From: Calditrichota bacterium
Lineage (GTDB): Bacteria; Calditrichota; Calditrichia; Calditrichales; J004
NCBI GenBank assembly: GCA_003696775.1
Contig: RFFS01000061.1
Span: forward strand, 1-53,092
Direction of reading: 5' to 3'
Length of the DNA: 53,092 nucleotides
The notes beneath the pieces were generated by a model, which did no database searches, had not been told where the DNA came from, and saw only the letters and a program-made list of their open reading frames with translations. Shown here in pieces: positions 1 through 9,417 of the stretch (the first letter of the stretch is position 1; every line of letters starts with the position of its first letter). A program made the translations under genes and the position numbers.

Positions 1-200
1 AGTTTCGCGCCCCGCCGGGTTAAACGCGGAGTGGGGGCGTAGCCGATATCCAGTAACCGTGAAGGGATGACATGCGTGGGCCCTGCCTTAGGTATAAAAT
101 CGTTATCTTCGTAGGAGGGAAGCGGTGTGTGGGACAGTTTCGGCGCGCCACAGGCCACCAGCATCATACTCAGTATAAGGATCAAACTATCGCGGCGCAT
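1..200 (-). CDS. Putative lipoprotein, 3' part off the left window edge
   Basis: Reverse strand from ATG at 200 reads MRRDSLILILSMMLVACGAPKLSHTPLPSYEDNDFIPKAGPTHVIPSRLLDIGYAPTPRLTRRGAK with a lipobox (LVAC) and no stop before the edge; begins 1 nt after the upstream stop codon. Not in the ORF track. Confidence 0.7.
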   Translation of the reverse strand, partial: MRRDSLILILSMMLVACGAPKLSHTPLPSYEDNDFIPKAGPTHVIPSRLLDIGYAPTPRLTRRGAK

Positions 201-201
201 C

Positions 202-3006
202 TTAAAAATCCCATCCGAAGAAAAATTGAGTGAACCCGCCCTGATCCCAATCGCGGAAATCCGTGCGGCGGCCAAAATCCCAGCGCAAAACAAGGAAGCC
301 CAGTGGCAGACGCACACCCAGCCCGTAGCTGCCGCGCACGGAAGTCAGTGTATCGTTCCAGGCGTTACCCGCGTCCAGAAACACGGCGCCGCGTATGGAA
401 CGAAAGCCAAGTGATAAAAAGGGCAGTTTTACGCCCACGGCATCCACCAGCGGGAAACGGAATTCCTGACTGACAAGGAAAATACGTTGTCCATGTAAAG
501 ACCAACGAGGTACGCCGCGCAGGTCCCAACTGCCGCCAAAGTAAAATTGCCGCGCCTCTTTACCGGCGTTAAACAGGGTATAAAGCCTTACCGCGTAGGA
601 GGTGCGCAGGGAAAGGCGTTGATAGTATCTGAAATCGAACAGACCCGTCAGGTAATTAACATTATTAAAAGCGAAATCATAGGTGTTGCCCAGTGTAACA
701 TTAAATCGCCAACCGTCGATGGGCCCGGTGGGTGTCCACAGGGCGTTATCGTGGACAAAGGAAAGAAAAGAGGCGTTCAGCCAGGCAAAGCGCCGCCGCC
801 CGAAGCCCCAGTTTTTATCGGAATAGCTTAAACTCTGGCTGAAAGAAATACGCGAAAAGGTGGACAGGGGATAGAATATGCTGATGCTGCCGCCGGCCCG
901 GTCTTCATAATAAAAGGCGTCTTCGGGATTAAAATATTCTCCCGCGAAACGAAAGACACCGTAAGCGTAATTGACCTTTTTTTCCAGGGAGATATGATTG
1001 ACGGCAAAATTAAAACTGCTCAGAATATCCGAACTGGTACGGGCATTGTTATACACCAGAATATTATAGATGTCATTGCCGAGCACATCGGAAAAGGAAA
1101 AGGCGGCGCCACCGGTGGTGCCGAAAACAGGGTCCTGAGAAAGCTGGGATTGCGCGATATCGAGTGTGTATTCTTTTTCATAACGGCGTTTGGCGCGGAT
1201 GCCTTTGGCGCTGATGGTCGGGTAGAGCCAGCCGTCTGCCGCGGGCGGTGCAAAGCGCAGCGGCTGAAAGGCGAGCGTATCCTGTTGACGCAGCACATTG
1301 TTCATACGGCGGATCTGAAAACGGCGGCTTTCAAAAGCGCTGAACAACAGATCGCCGTCGGGTGTCCAGGCCGGGTCAAACAAGGTCCCCACGGCCCGTG
1401 TGAGCCGCGCTGTTTGCGGCAGGCCGGCCTGAAACGGGCGGCGCATCAGATAGATGTTGGCCGTGCCTTCCCGGTCGGAGGTAAAGGCCAGCCATTGCCC
1501 GTCCGCGCTCACCGCCGGCGCGGCATCGTGTTGCCGGCCGTATGTCAGGTAGCGGATATCCGTGCCGTTGCTGTCGCAGCTAAATAAATTGGTGGCGCCT
1601 TCTCCGCCAAAGGCGCCCCGGTCGGAGCCAAAAATGATGCGTCCCCGTGGTGTAAATACAGGATCGAAATCGTCATAAACATCGCGGGTAAGCCGTTTCA
1701 GGCGCTTGCGCCGGTAATCAAACAGATAAAGGTCCTTGTAACCGGCCATGGATAAACCGCTAAAAACCAACCGCTCGCCGGTCGCATCCCAGGACGGGGA
1801 ATAAATGCCGGCCAGTTGCGTGCCGTCGGTTGTTTCAAGCGGCATTTTGCCCAGAAGCCGACGTTCCGGCACGTTATAAATATAAAGCACATCGTGGGCA
1901 CCGCTTTTGGCCGAAAAGGCCAGCAAACCTGCCCTGCTAACGCTGATTTTTGAATCGAAAATATGAAAAGATTCAAAATCGGATGTGGCCTCGCCACGTA
2001 CCAATACCTCCGGCTCCGGCGGCTCTTCCTCATCCCCGATATCCGTATATTGCAAAAAAATGGAAGCGTAACCCGAGTGATTGCCGAGATAAAGCACCGC
2101 GTCACGATCCTTTTCACGATAATAGACCGGTTTAAAGTTAAAGCCTTCTTCCTGAAGCGCATCGCTTTTTTGGCTGATAAAGTCGGTACGGGCCATCAAC
2201 GGATAGTATTTTTTCTTGAGATAATAGAGATATTCCTTGTCAAATTCTTCGTAATCCTTACCGATGGCTTCCTGAAAGGCGTCTTCAAATTTTTCATGCT
2301 TCCAGAGTGCTGTCATGATCAACAGCAGTTTGTCCGCTCCGTATTTTTGACTGATATAACCCAAAATATGCTGACCGATTTTATACATGGAGAAGGTGCC
2401 GTTGACCACATAGATATTTTTCAGACCCAGTTCGTAGTTGTTAAGCACGGCATCTTTAATGATCATTTCGCCACGGGCATCCCAATCGGTGGACCATAGC
2501 TCGGCCAGGCCTTCCGTGAACCATAGCGGCGGAAACGGGCCGTCCACTTTGTTATGATCACGCAGAACGGTGCTGACCTTGGCGTGCATAAACACATGTA
2601 CCAGTTCATGGCGTATCACATGGCGAAAATTATGCAAATTGCCATTGGAAGGAATGACTACCCGGCCTTTAATGAATTCAAAAAAGCCACCCACGCCTTC
2701 CGGGATAAACCCCGGTGTGATATTGGTTTGTTGAAAATGCAAATGGGTGCTGTAAAAAATAAGCGGTATGCGCCGGTTGATATAATGATTGAAACGCGGT
2801 TGCAGATCGCGGAAGGCCTCTTCGGCCAATGCCGCGCCGCGGCGGGCCATGTCTTCCATTTCCGGATAGTAATAGATGTTAAAGTGTTCCGTTTCCATCA
2901 CCTGCCAGTCGAAACGGGTATATTGTACTTTGTTCCGTCCGAAATAAAATCCCTGTGCCGTCAATAACGGAGCCAGCAACCAAACGATGACAAGTGTTTT
3001 TTTCAT
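202..3006 (-). CDS. Peptidase MA-like (gluzincin) domain + TolB/PD40-like beta-propeller + BamA-like C-terminal outer-membrane barrel
   Basis: 934 aa; signal peptide; HELVH with downstream GLAELW; propeller repeats (SPSWDATGERLVFSG, APAVSADGQWLAFTSDREGTANIYLM, DPAWTPDGDLLFSA); C-terminal barrel-like strands ending in ...FFFGWDF. Confidence 0.85.
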   Translation of the reverse strand: MKKTLVIVWLLAPLLTAQGFYFGRNKVQYTRFDWQVMETEHFNIYYYPEMEDMARRGAALAEEAFRDLQPRFNHYINRRIPLIFYSTHLHFQQTNITPGFIPEGVGGFFEFIKGRVVIPSNGNLHNFRHVIRHELVHVFMHAKVSTVLRDHNKVDGPFPPLWFTEGLAELWSTDWDARGEMIIKDAVLNNYELGLKNIYVVNGTFSMYKIGQHILGYISQKYGADKLLLIMTALWKHEKFEDAFQEAIGKDYEEFDKEYLYYLKKKYYPLMARTDFISQKSDALQEEGFNFKPVYYREKDRDAVLYLGNHSGYASIFLQYTDIGDEEEPPEPEVLVRGEATSDFESFHIFDSKISVSRAGLLAFSAKSGAHDVLYIYNVPERRLLGKMPLETTDGTQLAGIYSPSWDATGERLVFSGLSMAGYKDLYLFDYRRKRLKRLTRDVYDDFDPVFTPRGRIIFGSDRGAFGGEGATNLFSCDSNGTDIRYLTYGRQHDAAPAVSADGQWLAFTSDREGTANIYLMRRPFQAGLPQTARLTRAVGTLFDPAWTPDGDLLFSAFESRRFQIRRMNNVLRQQDTLAFQPLRFAPPAADGWLYPTISAKGIRAKRRYEKEYTLDIAQSQLSQDPVFGTTGGAAFSFSDVLGNDIYNILVYNNARTSSDILSSFNFAVNHISLEKKVNYAYGVFRFAGEYFNPEDAFYYEDRAGGSISIFYPLSTFSRISFSQSLSYSDKNWGFGRRRFAWLNASFLSFVHDNALWTPTGPIDGWRFNVTLGNTYDFAFNNVNYLTGLFDFRYYQRLSLRTSYAVRLYTLFNAGKEARQFYFGGSWDLRGVPRWSLHGQRIFLVSQEFRFPLVDAVGVKLPFLSLGFRSIRGAVFLDAGNAWNDTLTSVRGSYGLGVRLPLGFLVLRWDFGRRTDFRDWDQGGFTQFFFGWDF

Positions 3007-3322
3007 GAGTTTCCGGAATATGGAGAAAGTTCCTTATATGCTCGTCAATTCTTGCGATAAATTCAAATCAAATAGCCCGGAATATGTTCCGTCAGTGTAA
3101 AGAAAGAATGTCCTTTTCATCATTTTATCGTGTAAGTATTTAATTTTTATTTAATGATATCAAACGACGGTGGGCCGGTCTCGTACCTAAACCGATATAG
3201 AAACAAATGGAATAAATCATCTGGATGCCGGAAATTTGAATGAAAAAATTAGCGCTTTTATTTCTATATTTTTAAGTTGTCACTTCATTCGTGGCGATTT
3301 ATTAACCGAAAGAGATTAAGCC

Positions 3323-4594
3323 GTGGCCCGTTCCAGGGAAGCTTGTATCAATCATCCGCAAAAGTTCACCGCACGCAAATGTTATTACTGCAAGGCGGCG
3401 GTGTGCAGTCAATGTCAATACACCCGTTTTCATCATATCTTTTGCGGGCCGCGCCACGCCTGGCTTTGGCGGGCGGGGGATCTATGGCAACGCTATAAAC
3501 CCACCCGGGAACTGCTTTGGCTGGGCGCTTTTATTCTACTTAGTAACATCATCCTCTACTACTTTATGGCACCCGAAAGCAATTCGTCGGCCTCCCCCCC
3601 TCCCGGCGTTTCTTTTGCCGACTCGGTTTATGATCCGCGAACGGAAACCCCGTCCATGGACAGTGTCCGTCTGGACCTGGGGCGGAAGTTGCTTTTAAGC
3701 GTCAACGGTTTGCGCAACGGGAGCGTTAATCTGGTTATTAACGGAAAATTAACGTACGCCTCGTCCGCGGATGGAGACCTGCCGGCGCTTGTTCTTAACG
3801 ATGGCGCCAACCATGTGGCTTTATGGACTTTAAACGCCGCCGGACAAAGCAGCCTGTTGGATTCCTTTACCATTCATTACAGCAGCGCCCGATTGCGCCG
3901 CCTCAGCCGGGCGATATATTACTTTAAGACCAGCGAAAAAGCCGTGGCGCTGACCTTTGACGGCGGCTCAAGCAATAAGGGAACCGAACAGATTCTTGAT
4001 ATCCTCAAAGAGAATCATATCCGCTGTACCATGTTTCTGACCGGCCGTTTTATGGAACATTACCCGGAACTGGTGCGGCGTATTCTGCGGGATGGTCATG
4101 AGATCGGTAATCATACCTATAATCATCCTCATTTTACCAATCTGGAAATTGACGGTACCAACAAAACACGCGCCTCGATGACCGAAGCGCGTTTTAAAAA
4201 CCAACTGCTGCGAACCGACAGTATTTTTAGCCGGCGGTTCGGGGGGAAACTTAAGCCCTACTGGCGGGCGCCCTTCGGCGAAATCAACCCGCGGATTTTG
4301 CGCTGGGCAGCGGAAACCGGTTTCCGTCACATCGGCTGGTCGGCGCGCTGCGACTCCTGGGACTGGGTGCGCGACCCTTCTTCATCGCTGTACCGGAGCG
4401 CGGCGGAAATTCGCGATCATTTTCTGAAATTGGAAGCCCAAAAAGGCCTGGAAGGAAAAATTATCCTGATGCATCTCGGAAGTGAGCGTGAAAAGGATTT
4501 CCCCTATGAATCGCTGGACAGTCTGATCAGGGAATTGAAAAAACGCGGTTATCGTTTTGTAACCGTCAGCGCATTTATGAAACCTGTTAGTTAA
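3323..4594 (+). CDS. Membrane-anchored polysaccharide deacetylase (NodB) with N-terminal B-box-like Cys/His cluster
   Basis: GTG start; CINH..CYYC..CSQC..CGPRH cluster; TM segment ELLWLGAFILLSNIILYYFM; NodB motifs ALTFDGGSS and GHEIGNHTYNHPHF. Confidence 0.85.
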   Translation: MARSREACINHPQKFTARKCYYCKAAVCSQCQYTRFHHIFCGPRHAWLWRAGDLWQRYKPTRELLWLGAFILLSNIILYYFMAPESNSSASPPPGVSFADSVYDPRTETPSMDSVRLDLGRKLLLSVNGLRNGSVNLVINGKLTYASSADGDLPALVLNDGANHVALWTLNAAGQSSLLDSFTIHYSSARLRRLSRAIYYFKTSEKAVALTFDGGSSNKGTEQILDILKENHIRCTMFLTGRFMEHYPELVRRILRDGHEIGNHTYNHPHFTNLEIDGTNKTRASMTEARFKNQLLRTDSIFSRRFGGKLKPYWRAPFGEINPRILRWAAETGFRHIGWSARCDSWDWVRDPSSSLYRSAAEIRDHFLKLEAQKGLEGKIILMHLGSEREKDFPYESLDSLIRELKKRGYRFVTVSAFMKPVS

Positions 4595-4611
4595 GCCCGG
4601 AAAGGAATCGG

Positions 4612-5808
4612 ATGTTTCGCCTGTTTTTTTTACTGTTGCTTTTGATTGAGCTGCTTACGGCCAAACCGTATGTGTTACTGATATCCTGGGATGGATGCCG
4701 TTGGGATTACCCGGCGCGCGGCTCTTTCCCGACCCTGAAAATGATGGAGGAAAACGGCGTGACCGCCACCTCCCTGCAACCTGTTTTCCCGAGTAAAACC
4801 TTACCCAATCATTATAGCCTGGTTACCGGCCTGTACCCGGTTCATCACGGCATAGTTTATAACATCTTCCTTAACCCTGCCAACGGGGAACAGCATGTTA
4901 TCAAACGAAAAGCCCGCAGCCTTTTTCCCGCGCATTGGTATGGCGGGGAACCCCTGTGGGTAACCGCCCGGAAAAACGGCCTGAAAAGCGCCAGTATCTT
5001 CTGGGTCGGCTCCGAAGTGGATGATGCCGCCCGGCGTCCGGATTATTGGAGCTATTACGATCATCATTTGAGTCATGCCCGACGTATCGAAAAGCTAAAG
5101 GAATATCTGGCTCTGCCTATCGCACAACGTCCGCGTATGATTACCATGTATTTCAGTGATACGGATGACGCGGGTCATCAATATGGCCCGGAATCACCAC
5201 ACATAGCGGAAGTCATGGCCCGGTTGGATAAAGCCCTGGCAGGTATTTTCCAAACCATTCGCGCCGCCGGTTTACAGGACAGCGTGAATGTGATTCTGGT
5301 GTCCGATCATGGTATGACGGCCCTTTCCCCTCAGTGTGTCATCCCGATTAAGGAGCGGCTCGCGGGTCTGGATTATCAGGTGAACGGCAGGGGACCGGTT
5401 GCCGGTTTTTTTGCCGAAAAGTCGGTGTTGGACACCATACGCCAACGACTAAAGCCTTACGCACGGATGTGTGATATTTATACCCGGGAAAACCTACCGG
5501 CATATTATCATTTCAGGGATAACCCCATGATCGGCGACCTTGTGGTGGTTGCCCGTCCGGGTTGTTTTTTGCAATGGGATGCGCCGTTGCAAAGTAAGGG
5601 GAGCCATGGCTATGACAACCGTTTTCTCGATATGCACGGTGTGTTTCGCGCCGTGGGGCCGGCTTTTAAAAAGGGATACCACACCGGCATGGTGCGCAAC
5701 ATCGATGTGTATCCCCTGGTATGCCGTCTGTTGGATATGCAACCGGCGGAAGTGGACGGGGATGTGCTGCGCATCGAACATGTTTTGAAAAACAATTTCC
5801 AGGAATAA
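4612..5808 (+). CDS. Type I phosphodiesterase / nucleotide pyrophosphatase (ENPP-like), exported
   Basis: Signal peptide; LLISWDGCRWDY..FPSKTLPNHYSLVTGLYPVHHGIVYN; SDTDDAGHQYGP; VSDHGM. Confidence 0.9.
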   Translation: MFRLFFLLLLLIELLTAKPYVLLISWDGCRWDYPARGSFPTLKMMEENGVTATSLQPVFPSKTLPNHYSLVTGLYPVHHGIVYNIFLNPANGEQHVIKRKARSLFPAHWYGGEPLWVTARKNGLKSASIFWVGSEVDDAARRPDYWSYYDHHLSHARRIEKLKEYLALPIAQRPRMITMYFSDTDDAGHQYGPESPHIAEVMARLDKALAGIFQTIRAAGLQDSVNVILVSDHGMTALSPQCVIPIKERLAGLDYQVNGRGPVAGFFAEKSVLDTIRQRLKPYARMCDIYTRENLPAYYHFRDNPMIGDLVVVARPGCFLQWDAPLQSKGSHGYDNRFLDMHGVFRAVGPAFKKGYHTGMVRNIDVYPLVCRLLDMQPAEVDGDVLRIEHVLKNNFQE

Positions 5809-5844
5809 GACGAAAACCATCATTCATTTGATGAAAGGAAGCAT

Positions 5845-6090
5845 ACCGCAAAGGCACCTGCCATGTCAAACGGGCACGGCGAAGTATCCATTATCCAAAA
5901 GCATGTAAAAAAGCCGATGTAAAATGTAAATGGGGGATTTGTTTTGCCCACCATCTACCATGTCATGTCGAGCGGAGCGAGGTATCTTTTTTGCATGCTC
6001 CCCTTTGACATAAGGATTAAAACCGCAAAGGCACCAGGACGCTAAGAGTTTAATAATATATTATGTGAAAACCCTTGCCATTATCCAAAA
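5845..6090. repeat. Degenerate dispersed intergenic repeats (CGCAAAGGCACC / CATTATCCAAAA direct repeats and a GTCATGTCGAGCGGAGCGAG element)
   Basis: ACCGCAAAGGCACC at 5845-5858 and 6022-6035 (exact 14 nt); CCATTATCCAAAA at 5888-5900 and 6078-6090 (exact 13 nt); TGTCATGTCGAGCGGAGCGAGGTATCTTTTTTGC near 5960-5994. Confidence 0.6.
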
Positions 6091-6416
6091 TGCCTCCGCT
6101 TGTGTCATACGGGGCGACTCTACATGCGTTTGTACTTCAAAAAGTCCGTTCAAGCATTCAAGTCCTTTTAAGAAACCGATATTCTGCTTTGCCTATTTAC
6201 TTAAAATTATAAATCTACTCCCATTTACATATTAATATGTGTACTTTTACATATTTATATCCATGTAGTATTTAGTTTAAATCCTTGATAATAAGACGTT
6301 TACGAAAAAATTATTTTTTTGGCATAAAAAATGTATTAAACCTTTTTGTTATAGCTGCGGCCTGGCTAATAGTCGGATAACCCATATTTCCTAAATCCAT
6401 AATCACAGGAGGCATC

Positions 6417-7643
6417 ATGAAATTCATTTCCCTGGATAAATTTGAAGAGAAGATAGTCTTTCGTACGTCGCATATCTTCTTTCTTTCTTTGGTGGGAGTG
6501 GTGCTGCTGGCCATGGTCATCAGCGTCTTTTTGTTTTTATGGGGACTCACCCCATCCCTGAAGCCCACCGTGGAAAAAGCGGCCTATCCGCCGCCGGTAA
6601 CCGTCTCACTGGATGAGATTAAACACGCGCTTAAGCCGGCAAAACAAATAAATACACAAACCCAAAATGCAACCGAATCCTCCTACTTAACCATTGCCGG
6701 GAATGATGACAATCCGCAACAAACGGACAGTTCGCGGGTAAAATATGACCAGCGCATAGCCCGTATGAAGGAATTATTGCCTCCTAAAAAATTTCTCTGG
6801 AAAAACAAAGGTCATTACGATTATTGGAGACGTTGGAAGATTGATACCTACGGCATTCAATCGCAACTCGATTTTCGATTTAACAGCGTGCATGCCGGGA
6901 GTTTTGTTGATAAAAAGCGTTTACTGGACAGTTATATCACCATCCTGGAAAAGTTCGATATGGGTAACCGTTATAAGGTCTTGCAAAGTTTATTGGCCTA
7001 TACCCGCGGGACAACAGACCAGGCCGTGCAAAACATGAAGGTACTGGCCCGGGCGGTTCCTTATTTCAATAAAGAAGATGGGGCATTTTTATCGAAATTG
7101 TCTCGTTTTGGCCGTAAGAATCCACGGGACGGTCAGGCTTTTATTGCCCATGTCGCCACGGTTATATCACGATTTGATCCGTCGCAGCGTGAAAAGGCGT
7201 TGGATAATATGATCGCCGCCTATTACAACTTATATAACGACATCAATCGTCAAAAAGAAGCCACACAGCGCTTTATGCCGTTGTTATCCAAACTTGAAAC
7301 CGGTGAGCAGGCCCGGGCCCTTACGCTGTTTTATAACACCTTTGAAAATAAAAACCGCGCCTGGCGTGATACCATCGCCCGGATCGACCGAGCGTATCAA
7401 AATGAACTGTTTGACGCGGAAAAGGCCCTGGCTATGAAAAAGCAAGCCAAATCCGAATATCGCAAAAATGCCTTAATCGGTTTGGGAGGGGGTATTGTCT
7501 TCATTGCCATTGTTGCCCTGATATTGAGCTTGTTGTCCATACAGCGCAACATTGCTGAATTAAAAAGCATGACGATCAAACCGGCGGATATTGTCGCGAA
7601 ATCGCCTAAAGACAGCGCCATCAAAGTTCAAAAAACAATTTAA
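6417..7643 (+). CDS. Hypothetical two-TM protein with large extracytoplasmic domain
   Basis: 408 aa; SD AGGAGG before ATG; N-terminal TM (FLSLVGVVLLAMVISVFLFLW) and C-terminal TM (IGLGGGIVFIAIVALILSLL); no family recognised. Confidence 0.75.
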   Translation: MKFISLDKFEEKIVFRTSHIFFLSLVGVVLLAMVISVFLFLWGLTPSLKPTVEKAAYPPPVTVSLDEIKHALKPAKQINTQTQNATESSYLTIAGNDDNPQQTDSSRVKYDQRIARMKELLPPKKFLWKNKGHYDYWRRWKIDTYGIQSQLDFRFNSVHAGSFVDKKRLLDSYITILEKFDMGNRYKVLQSLLAYTRGTTDQAVQNMKVLARAVPYFNKEDGAFLSKLSRFGRKNPRDGQAFIAHVATVISRFDPSQREKALDNMIAAYYNLYNDINRQKEATQRFMPLLSKLETGEQARALTLFYNTFENKNRAWRDTIARIDRAYQNELFDAEKALAMKKQAKSEYRKNALIGLGGGIVFIAIVALILSLLSIQRNIAELKSMTIKPADIVAKSPKDSAIKVQKTI

Positions 7644-7647
7644 ATCA

Positions 7648-8019
7648 ATGATCAAAACATCTTTTACGCGGATGGGTCGGTTTATTGTATTAAGTTGCCT
7701 GGGGAGCGTTCTTTCCTGTGCTTCACCCACGGAAGGGGTCATTGTTGAGGCGGTTTCCCGCTCACTGGAAAAAAGAGTGCCCGTCACACTGGCCTCTTAT
7801 CTGACCGGTGGGCAAAACGCTCTTGTTGAGGAAGTGCGCGTTTTGGAGATAAGTAAAGTGATCGGTAAAGGGAAACATACCTATTGGCGGGCACAAATAT
7901 ACGCCCGGGGCGTGTGCCGGGTGATGTTTGGTGGCCACAAAAGTTTTGAAGGGAAAGCGGTTTACCGGATTTATAAAGATGCCTTTGATAACTGGCGGGC
8001 GGCGCCGGATGAGTTTTAA
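7648..8019 (+). CDS. Small putative lipoprotein of unknown function
   Basis: MIKTSFTRMGRFIVLSCLGSVLSCASPTEG...; lipobox-like VLSC; start trimmed from 7591 to 7648 to avoid overlap with the upstream gene. Confidence 0.65.
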   Translation: MIKTSFTRMGRFIVLSCLGSVLSCASPTEGVIVEAVSRSLEKRVPVTLASYLTGGQNALVEEVRVLEISKVIGKGKHTYWRAQIYARGVCRVMFGGHKSFEGKAVYRIYKDAFDNWRAAPDEF

Positions 8020-8085
8020 ATCCGCCGGGCCGGGTGATTGATTAAGCGGAGTGTCTGTTCCCCTCCTGTGTTGAGTCGCGGGAAT

Positions 8086-8119
8086 AAAAAAAGGGAAGTC
8101 CCTTAAGGCTTCCCTTTTA
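8086..8119. terminator. Bidirectional intrinsic terminator between convergent genes
   Basis: AAAAGGGAAG-TCCCTTAAGG-CTTCCCTTTT: 10-bp perfect stem with A/T runs on both sides. Confidence 0.85.
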
Positions 8120-8137
8120 TGTTTATCCCTTGAGCGG

Positions 8138-9415
8138 CTATACAATCATACCCGCGCCAACGGTTACATTGGTGGCTTCGTCAATCAGTATCAGGCTGCC
8201 GGTGACCCGGTTTTTACGGTAGCTGTCGAAAAAGAGCGGCTTGGTGGTGCGGATTTTTATCCGTCCGATGTCGTTCATGCCGATATGTTTGTCTTCCGTA
8301 TTACGATCCAAAGTATTTATGTCGATTTTATAAGTCACTTCTTTGATCATGCACCGTACGGCATTGGTAGTGTGCATCAGGGCATACTTGCCGCCTGGCG
8401 TCATAGCCTTTTCGTTCAGCCAGCAGATCATCAGGTCGATATCCTGACTCACCTGAGGCCGGTTGTTGGCGCGGACAATCATGTCTCCCCGGCTGATATC
8501 GATATCATCTTTCAGCGTAAGCGTTACGGATTGGGGCGCGAAGGCCATGTCCTGATGTTCCTTGTAAAAATCGATGCTTTTGATCCGGGATGAAAAGCCC
8601 GATGGCAGTACAACCACTTCGTCACCCACGCGCAGGGTGCCGCTGGCCAGGCGACCGGCATAACCGCGGTAATCGGGAAACTCGGCCGATTGGGGGCGGA
8701 TGACAAACTGCACCGGAAAACGCGCGTCGATATGGTTGTTATCGCTGCCGATGTAAACGTTCTCCAACAGGTACATCAGGGTCGGGCCCTGATACCAGTC
8801 CATTTTGGTGGAACGCCTTACAACATTGTCGCCCTTCAGCGCGCTGATGGGTATAAAGTGGATATCCTTGATGGCCAGCTTAGCAGCAAAGCCCATAAAG
8901 GTGGTGCGTATCTCCTCAAACACATCTTCCTTATAATCCACCAGGTCCATTTTGTTAATGCAGATGATCACATGGGGGATTTGCAGCAAAGAAGCGATAA
9001 AAGCGTGACGCAGGGTTTGTTCAATCACGCCGTGACGCGCGTCCACTAATATCAGCGCGGCGTTGGCCGTGGAGGCGCCGGTAACCATGTTACGGGTATA
9101 TTGCACATGGCCCGGTGTATCGGCAATGATGAATTTTCTTTTGGGCGTGGCAAAATAGCGATACGCCACATCAATGGTAATGCCTTGTTCGCGTTCAGCA
9201 CGCAGACCGTCGGTAAGCAGGGCCAGGTTCACATCTTCGGCGCCGGTGCGCATACTGGCCTGTTCAATGGCTTCCATCTGGTCTTCGAAGATGGCTTTGC
9301 TGTCATACAGTAGGCGTCCGATGAGAGTGCTTTTCCCGTCATCCACGCTGCCGGCGGTGGTAAAACGCAGCAGTTCGCTGGTGTGATAATTTTGCAGCAG
9401 GGTTTGTGCATCCAT
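8138..9415 (-). CDS. cysN: Sulfate adenylyltransferase subunit 1 (GTPase subunit)
   Basis: RFTTAGSVDDGKSTLIGRLLYDSKAIFEDQ; DTPGHVQYTRNMVTGAS; NKMD; adjacent to cysD. Confidence 0.96.
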   Translation of the reverse strand: MDAQTLLQNYHTSELLRFTTAGSVDDGKSTLIGRLLYDSKAIFEDQMEAIEQASMRTGAEDVNLALLTDGLRAEREQGITIDVAYRYFATPKRKFIIADTPGHVQYTRNMVTGASTANAALILVDARHGVIEQTLRHAFIASLLQIPHVIICINKMDLVDYKEDVFEEIRTTFMGFAAKLAIKDIHFIPISALKGDNVVRRSTKMDWYQGPTLMYLLENVYIGSDNNHIDARFPVQFVIRPQSAEFPDYRGYAGRLASGTLRVGDEVVVLPSGFSSRIKSIDFYKEHQDMAFAPQSVTLTLKDDIDISRGDMIVRANNRPQVSQDIDLMICWLNEKAMTPGGKYALMHTTNAVRCMIKEVTYKIDINTLDRNTEDKHIGMNDIGRIKIRTTKPLFFDSYRKNRVTGSLILIDEATNVTVGAGMIV

Positions 9416-9417
9416 TT

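Noticed and set aside
994-1587. 197-aa plus-strand ORF
   Set aside because: Antisense to the peptidase-propeller-barrel gene; shadow ORF.
6319-6337. Possible sigma-54 site TTGGCATAAAAAATGT upstream of 6417
   Set aside because: The -12 dinucleotide is GT rather than GC in an AT-rich tract.
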